Assembly (NCBI RefSeq): GCF_019649055.1
Contig: NW_026570356.1
Coordinates: 124,001 to 188,000 of the forward strand
DNA length: 64,000 bases
Source of the DNA: Paramacrobiotus metropolitanus
Taxonomy: Eukaryota; Tardigrada; Eutardigrada; Parachela; Macrobiotidae
Direction of reading: 5' to 3'
Shown here: in pieces, positions 57,953 to 64,000 of the stretch
How the letters are laid out: the number at the start of each line of letters is the position of its first letter
Numbering within the stretch: the stretch's first letter is position 1
Position numbers and translations under genes: made by a program
The notes under the pieces: generated by a model
What the model was told of the DNA's origin: nothing
The model's input: the letters and a program-made list of their open reading frames with translations, nothing else
Database searches by the model: none

Positions 57953-59180
57953 AAGAAATTTCTTTTTCTCATTAAACAATGCGGCTGTAGCTGTAATTTC
58001 TTGTGCAGTGTAGTAACAGCCTTTCGGATGTTTGCATAATTCAAATTTACGGCTTTAACTTCGAAATGCAGCAAAAGTGTTTGGTGAAGAAACGGCATTA
58101 CCGATTTTCCAGCGTTCACTAAAATTAGAGAACATGCGGCATGAACGCTAATATTACAAAATGTTTTGCGGTTCAGAAAATGCATCGATCTACGTATGTT
58201 TCTAACCAATTTTTTCTCCCCATTTTGTTAATGAAATATGTGCATCTGTAATTGCAGCTCATTCTGTTAAAAAACAATAATCTCCAATGAAAATTTACGA
58301 AGGCGACATGACACCATTCATTGGCCTCTGTCGGCATCTTTAATTCCTGAGATCAAAACTGGGTCCATCAGAATGAACGGATTTTCTGGGTACCGTTCGT
58401 CGTCGTATTTATCAGAATTGTATAAAACCAATTTCACAGATTAGGTTTATATATCAACACACGCACACACACCTTACACGTAGAAAACTGGTTACTCCAG
58501 TGAAAACTGTTAGGCATTTGCGAAGGCGGCGGTATTGACAAGCTATTGAAAAGTTAGGCAAAATCTGATTTTCTGAGTAAAAGAAACATTTTAAAATCCA
58601 ATATTGATTTTTACTGAATACCGGAAATTTGTTATACCTGGATTTACGGTGCCAGTTCCTGGCAAACCTCACATTCCGCCACCCACTTGAGTGGCAAAAC
58701 GGGCATATGATAAGTGTTCTAAGGATTGCTCAAGCACAGCAATTTTTTAATTGCGCGAAAACCTATCTGTTAGTTGAACGCTGTTTGTCATGATGCACTA
58801 TTATTTTCGCACTTTCAGCATATTTTCCGGCTTCAGGAAAGTTGGGCGTATCGCGAATTGTCCACTTCAAATTAGTATCTCGAATCAACCTAAACTTGCC
58901 ATCAGCTGCAAAAACTTGATGTTTACGAACACATCACCAGAGAAAACCCTAGACGTTGGTCGTATTATCAGAAAATCCCGGGGATTATGTGCGACAAAAC
59001 TGCATAGGGTGAAGTGCTGTCTGAAAACGGTGCGGCGGGTTTAAAGCATATGCTGACCACAGCTTCGACTTCACTCGAATTCTAGAACATGACGGTATAA
59101 AAGTGCGCAGCAAGCCGGTATCAAGCCTGTACCTTTCACTTTATATAAGTTCATTTTGATGGTTGTACTAAATACAAAGC
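57953..59180 (+). repeat. Duplicated intergenic segment upstream of cysteine-rich gene B
   Basis: Counterpart of 47561-48739, with a TATA box at 59096-59103. The open frame seen in the other copy is not kept here. Confidence 0.8.
59096..59103 (+). promoter_or_regulatory. TATA box of cysteine-rich gene B
   Basis: TATAAAAG 78 bp before the ATG. Confidence 0.65.
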
Positions 59181-60363
59181 ATGTACGGTAGGCTGTTGCT
59201 CTGTGTAACCGGTTTTTGGTTGCTGTGGACTATCAGTGGCGACGATATACCCTACAGCAATGTGTCCGTAGCGTTGCCAAACCAGTCTTCGGATCTATGG
59301 TATGCTAAGATTCCTTTGCCGTGGGAGCTCGACATCAGCAACGAAGAACTGGCGATTGCTCTGGAAACGTTAAGTACAAATGTTGGTCTTTCATATCGCC
59401 ATGCCCTGCAAGTACTCGGTAACTACAGCGAGCTGATGGCCAGTTCGCTGCCGCTGTGTCCCCAGGACGGATTTCCCAGCTGCGCCAACTGCAAACCCGG
59501 AACCGCTCGTGACAGCCTAGTGATGACGCAGTGTTGCTTTGCGCACAACTGGGCTTGGGTGAATAATCAATCCCTCCGCGACGTTTACCCGTATAATTTA
59601 TATCTGGATCCGGTGACCAACACCGGTGCGGAGCTTCAGCGAGACATACACCTGACAGAACCTGATCGCTGGCATTGTGAGTACACAATTTGGTTGTGAA
59701 TTTGTAACCATTAATGTTCATTCTGTAGTTTAATAACCGATACCCTGCAACCAGCGAGCTCCGGACAAAAGGATCGGGATAGTGGATACTTTGCTAGACG
59801 TTTCCGAAGTGTTAATGTGTATTTATTAAAGGTTTCAAACTTCAGCAACTTTCCAAATAACATAAAGTTGTAATACGTACAATATTTTTAAAAAGTTTCC
59901 AAGTTAAGATCCGTTTATATTAATTGGGCAACCCAGAGTCAAAGCGACGAATGTTGCACCTACGAGTTAATCGGGTATTTCGAGTGTAGACTGAAAAAAG
60001 CGATTTTGTCAGCCGGGACCGATTTTGTCCCATGAACACGGAAATTTTAGATTGCTGGTCTGGTGTATTAGTCATGTATGCGTCAGAAAGGAAACAGCGC
60101 CAATAGCGACCTACACTGACAAATTGACAATAACAATAATAGTATTCTAACAATTTCTGTTTTAATAGCCGCAAACGCGGAATAGTGTTTTGAAATTTTA
60201 TTTTTGCTGAGCGGAATAATAATGTGCTTTAGCGGATCCATGCACCGGCGAGCCAGCTGACTCCATTCCCAATGGTCCCTACATTCCATGGCGCAAGAGA
60301 AAGCCGCAACTGATCGAAACAGTTATTGATTCTCAAGGAAAGACTTACAAACTTATCCAGTAG
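59181..60363 (+). CDS. Secreted six-cysteine protein, copy B (2 exons)
   Basis: Exons 59181-59676 and 60233-60363 (phase 1) encode 208 residues. Signal peptide, acidic helix (ISNEELAIALETLSTNVGLS), then the same six cysteines as copy A with GFPSCANCKPGTARD, QCCFAHNWAWVN and DPCTGEPADSIPNGPY. The second exon has the same 131-nt length as in copy A, but the tail after WRKRK is different (QLIETVIDSQGKTYKL). Both copies are open with conserved cysteines while the DNA around them has diverged, which points to selection. Function unknown. Confidence 0.87.
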
Positions 60364-61022
60364 GATTCGTGGACAATCGATCGGTTAAGAACAGAGCATT
60401 TCATTTTCCTAAGGTTGCTAGCAGACTACAGGTTTCTAAATAATGAGAATAATTGAAAATCCTGTGTGACATTTATCGGTGGTCCAATTGGTTGCCGTTT
60501 ATCAGTGTTACACAATAAAAGTAATTAATAAAATTATGAAATTACCCCAAATGTTCAAGTAAGTAATTTACGCGGATGTTCAATTAAGTAATCTCGATCT
60601 ACAGCCTTTCTAAGATAACGTTTAAGTCTGGCGGTGCCGCGGTAGTAAGGGGAAATGCAGCGGCTGTTTTGCGTACACTTAACATGCGTCCTAAAATTAC
60701 CAAAGACAGTAAGTAACGATTTTGGTTGTTTTTCCAATATTTAAATTTGATCATTTTTAGTTAGTGTAAATCGGCGCAGGCGCATTGTTATGCATGCAGG
60801 CTGATGCCAATAAAATGATTAGTTATTTACGCGGACAAATGCTGCCGAGAATTAGGCTACAAAATTACTGCATAAAAATATGTTTCATCGTATCTGTAAT
60901 TTCTGATACTTAATTGAACCTGGCACTTTGTATCTGTAGATGCTGCACGCACTTTAATATTACATGCGGTCATGCCGGTAACACTCGAATCAATGCCGTA
61001 AAGCATTGCGCTTTTGTCAATA
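60364..61022 (+). repeat. Duplicated 3' flank of cysteine-rich gene B
   Basis: Corresponds to 49912-50300. No separate gene recognised. Confidence 0.55.
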
Positions 61023-61438
61023 GCCTATTTCAGATTGCATACGGTAGAGGCTCCGTTCATAGACTCGAACGGCGTCAGATAATCAGTACGTTGGCAGGAT
61101 GAGAACTGCTTCAGATCTTTGTGCGGCTGCACTTTGGTCACGTACAGCAACGAAAAAATTAATCGAGTCGAGTGCGCGCGAGGACGTGACCACCCTGCTA
61201 ACGGTCGGCGGTCTGAGTGCTCAAAAAAGATCCACGGGCAGCATACGCTGGCCTGCCATTCACTCATGTGTCTGAGCCGTTGCAAGCATCCGCGTAAGGC
61301 AGATAGTTTTTACGCGTTACCGCACGACGCTAGGTTACAGCTGCTAACGTCGCGAGCGGACGTAAAACAACCCGGAACCGAAGGTTCCACATGGAACCGG
61401 AGCCGAAACTAACACAAACCGTGCAATCTGAAATAGGC
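61023..61438. mobile_element. TA-flanked MITE (416 bp)
   Basis: Ends GCCTATTTCAGATTGCA and its reverse complement, each bordered by TA. The duplicated counterpart near 50.3 kb lacks it, so it inserted after the duplication. Confidence 0.85.
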
Positions 61439-61706
61439 TAATGACTGAATGACGTACAGTATGACTAGGTTTCTTCATAATCGTCGACAATAAAAACGGC
61501 CGGGATGCGTGAGCAGCAGGGCCCTCACAATCAGGACAGGCATATTCCAGGTTTCTCTGGTTCTGGTTTGGTGACGGTAAGCGCAAGCCTGTTCGGATAT
61601 TTACCACAAATCAATACAACACGAAAATCGCAAATTCAGCGGTTATGCCACAATTCATATTAAGACGCGCCACGCCATACTGTTTACGATTTTACGGGGT
61701 GTATGC

Positions 61707-61830
61707 ATGACGGATTTAGCAACGAAAGATTGGCCGCGAACGCGGGAAGCTGAAAACGGAGTACGTTGGAGTTTCGATGATGGCGTCGGACTGGCACTTT
61801 CGCCATTGTATTGTTACAGCTTCTTATCGC
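61707..61830 (+). pseudogene. Beta-lactamase C-terminal remnant
   Basis: DWPRTREAENGVRWSFDDGV resembles NWPRPPDADNGVRRMIGAGV near the end of the gene at 17797, with similar DNA. No active-site motifs nearby. Short, so moderate certainty. Confidence 0.45.
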
Positions 61831-61934
61831 GCGGGTCTGATTTTGTGATGCGAAAAATTAGAACAAATATTAGCACTGTATCGCGTAAACCCGAAATTTT
61901 TCAAATGTTTCGACTGATATCAGATAATCAATGA

Positions 61935-63296
61935 TTCCGTTCTCGAGTGTAGAATTGACCTACACAAAGCCTTCTTTTTTCTTTATAGCCCATTGTCTGC
62001 GATGCCGCTAGTATAAATCTGCAGTTATAAATTAATAATCACTTAACAAAACTCCGTGCGCGGCACGGTTTGACAACATCAGTACGCCAGATGTAATTAT
62101 ACAGTGTCGTATTATTTGGGTTTGCTCCAACTATTATCTGTCTCTCTATCTACCAAGAATGCACCTGAACACGCGAAAAAATTGATCAAAGATGGAGGAA
62201 TCGCTTAAATTTTGCCGTTGTGGTAGTTTACTCTAATTTCAAAATGATCGCTAGAAGCTACTTAGTCATATTCTGTGCATTTCAAGTAGGAATATTTTAA
62301 GTGGGAGTACGGAACTTTCAAAACCGGCCCCGAAACTGGTGCTCATTCTGCGGGATTTTTTTAAAACGTGTTGACGTTCTGGGCAATTTATGCTTATGGT
62401 TGGATGTTTGCCAAACCAATTTTCTGGAAAGTCAGGGGGATACTACGGATACAAGTGAAAAAATATTACAATCCAAAATTTGCCGCGTACGGAGTTGTCC
62501 ATTTCTAAAATTGTTATGAATTTAACAGCTTTTGATACTGCAAATTGTGCATGTGTCCAAGTTTTGAAAGCAAGCCGATATTTGGAGATCCGGTATCAAT
62601 CAAATCCAAATTGTGTTAACTTACTAACAACTAGGTGTTAATATTTGCATAATTTCCACTGCCTGCGAGCCGCATAGAGTCACTTTATCACGCGTATCTC
62701 GAAATGCGTATGAGTTATTTTTTCAAATTGCCCTGTGTCCGAGCAAAAATCTTTTTCCGGCTTGTCTCACGAAGACCTCAAAGTTAAACGTTTTAGAAAA
62801 ATAAACTTTAGAGGCTTCCGGTGCGTGACAGCCATGACGTGAAAATCTATACGAATGACTACAGCAGTACAAGTACAGGGAAGTGTAAAATATGACTGAT
62901 TTCCCCCTATATACACGTATGGACAATCCCGTTTTAAATCTGCACGTACAGCCGGTACAATCAAAGTCGCCTAAAAAATTATCAAGTATCAGCAGCTATC
63001 GTGCCAAAAACAATGTATATAAAGTGTGCTGTACATTATACAAAATTTAATGTAGATGATGCGACTCATGCGAGTAATAATACTAACATCATTAGTTGCA
63101 ACTTTCAATAAACAACTGTGTTTGGTATTTGGCATAATATTCATTTGTCGCTGGCCGATAAAAGCAGACTAGCAGTGCCGTTGATTGTTATTGCAGTTCA
63201 CAGTCTCGGTTATTAGAATGCCTATTGAGCCAGAACCGTACTGACACAAAACCCAACAAAACAAGCGATACACAAACAGTGGCCACATTACGTATA
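61935..63296. other. Intergenic stretch
   Basis: AT-rich; no recognised gene or repeat. Confidence 0.45.
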
Positions 63297-63574
63297 CCGT
63301 AATTATCGAATTAGAAGCCCAGGGTTACAAATAAATCAAATGACCCACGGGGTGGGCTCCAATTACGGGCATGGGCTTGTATTTAGGTGGGGGCTTCAAT
63401 TTTTCAAACCAGCTTTTTGGCATTTTTTAATATGGGCTTTACGGTATTTATTAAGCCCATGGGCCTCTATTTCGGGGGGGGGGGGGCTTATAACTTTCAA
63501 ACGACCTTAGGGGTGGGCTCTAATTACGGGGGGGCTTGTATTTTGGGGGGGGGCTTCAAATTCGATAATTACGG
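63297..63574. mobile_element. TA-flanked MITE (278 bp), G-rich
   Basis: Ends CCGTAATTATCGAATT and its reverse complement with TA on both sides. The interior has GGGCTTxxA words and G-tracts. It resembles the C-rich MITE at 53153 in ends and style. Confidence 0.85.
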
Positions 63575-63586
63575 TAATTATATATT

Positions 63587-63628
63587 ACAAGAAACAGCCT
63601 CGGCTTCGCCTCCGCATATCTTGTGGTC
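63587..63628 (+). repeat. Dispersed hairpin repeat, copy 3
   Basis: Nearly identical to 4393-4434 (ACAAGAAACAGCCTCGGCTT shared). Lies 12 bp after a MITE end. Confidence 0.6.
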
Positions 63629-64000
63629 CATGGTAAGTTATTTTGATTTTCAATGAATATTTACGAGTTTAACATATTTTGTCGAAATATTAACGGTACA
63701 TCGCAATAGCGCAAAAAATCGGATTATTTGTAAAAACACGGATTTTATTTTTTAATATATAATACAGTATACGCAGTGACAGTAATGATCACTGTGTATT
63801 AAGTGCAAATTGTGCAATGATATTAAGTACTATTATTAAGACGCATGGATATGCCGTCTAAAAACCGCTGAATGAGCGCTGACATGAGAAATGATGCACT
63901 GCTAATGTCCCTCGATCGCGATACAGGCTCTTGATCTAGGAGATCCAGGATTTGAGGATCCCTAGAATAATATATACAATTTATGTTAACGGTTTTTATA
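63629..64000. other. Right edge, non-coding
   Basis: AT-rich sequence with no recognised gene. Confidence 0.4.

Noticed and set aside
1-64000. tRNA or rRNA genes
   Set aside because: No tRNA-like B-box with cloverleaf and no conserved rRNA core was recognised on reading both strands by eye; a covariance scan was not possible.

Overview
The window is animal nuclear DNA from a small-genome invertebrate, most likely an ecdysozoan and plausibly a tardigrade. It has spliced genes with GT-AG introns, receptor tyrosine kinase exons, a KDM6/UTX-type TPR fragment, many short DNA transposons and several satellites. The tardigrade guess is an inference. It rests on recollection of lineage-expanded F-box proteins with the same N-terminal domain and on the GH16, beta-lactamase and DUF6623-like content. 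No bacterial operon structure, rRNA, tRNA or CRISPR array was recognised.

Layout. 1-13.4 kb: one F-box gene, cut by the left window edge, with three phase-compatible exons. Its 11.3 kb first intron is packed with a 51-bp minisatellite, a 91-bp hairpin satellite, a hAT-like MITE and foldback elements. 13.4-17.7 kb: low-copy repeats and one tiny membrane-protein ORF. 17.8-25.2 kb: an intact intronless serine beta-lactamase-family gene, then a decayed receptor tyrosine kinase with a GH16 (beta-1,3-glucan-binding type) ectodomain. 25.4-41.5 kb: mobile elements, an orphan signal-peptide exon, a KDM6-type TPR fragment, an uncharacterised minus-strand gene fragment and a second pair of inverted arms. 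41.5-47.2 kb: the same two genes (GH16 receptor kinase, beta-lactamase) on the minus strand. 17.7-47.4 kb is therefore a large imperfect inverted duplication. 47.4-61.7 kb: a direct duplication carrying an LRR-protein 3' end followed by a secreted six-cysteine protein gene, with a DUF6623-like gene and a mariner element between the copies. 61.7-64 kb: mostly non-coding, with a MITE.

Main biological point. A secretory leader, a GH16 fold without its catalytic ExDxxE motif, one transmembrane helix and a tyrosine kinase domain are encoded as one spliced gene. This reads as a glucan-sensing receptor tyrosine kinase and is present as two inverted copies. The left copy has ectodomain stops and frameshifts. 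The right copy has an open ectodomain, but its catalytic-loop exon is tandemly triplicated, it has HCD instead of HRD, and its last exon is frameshifted. Nearby secreted genes (beta-lactamase fold, LRR protein, cysteine-rich pair) may form an extracellular recognition neighbourhood, but that link is inference.
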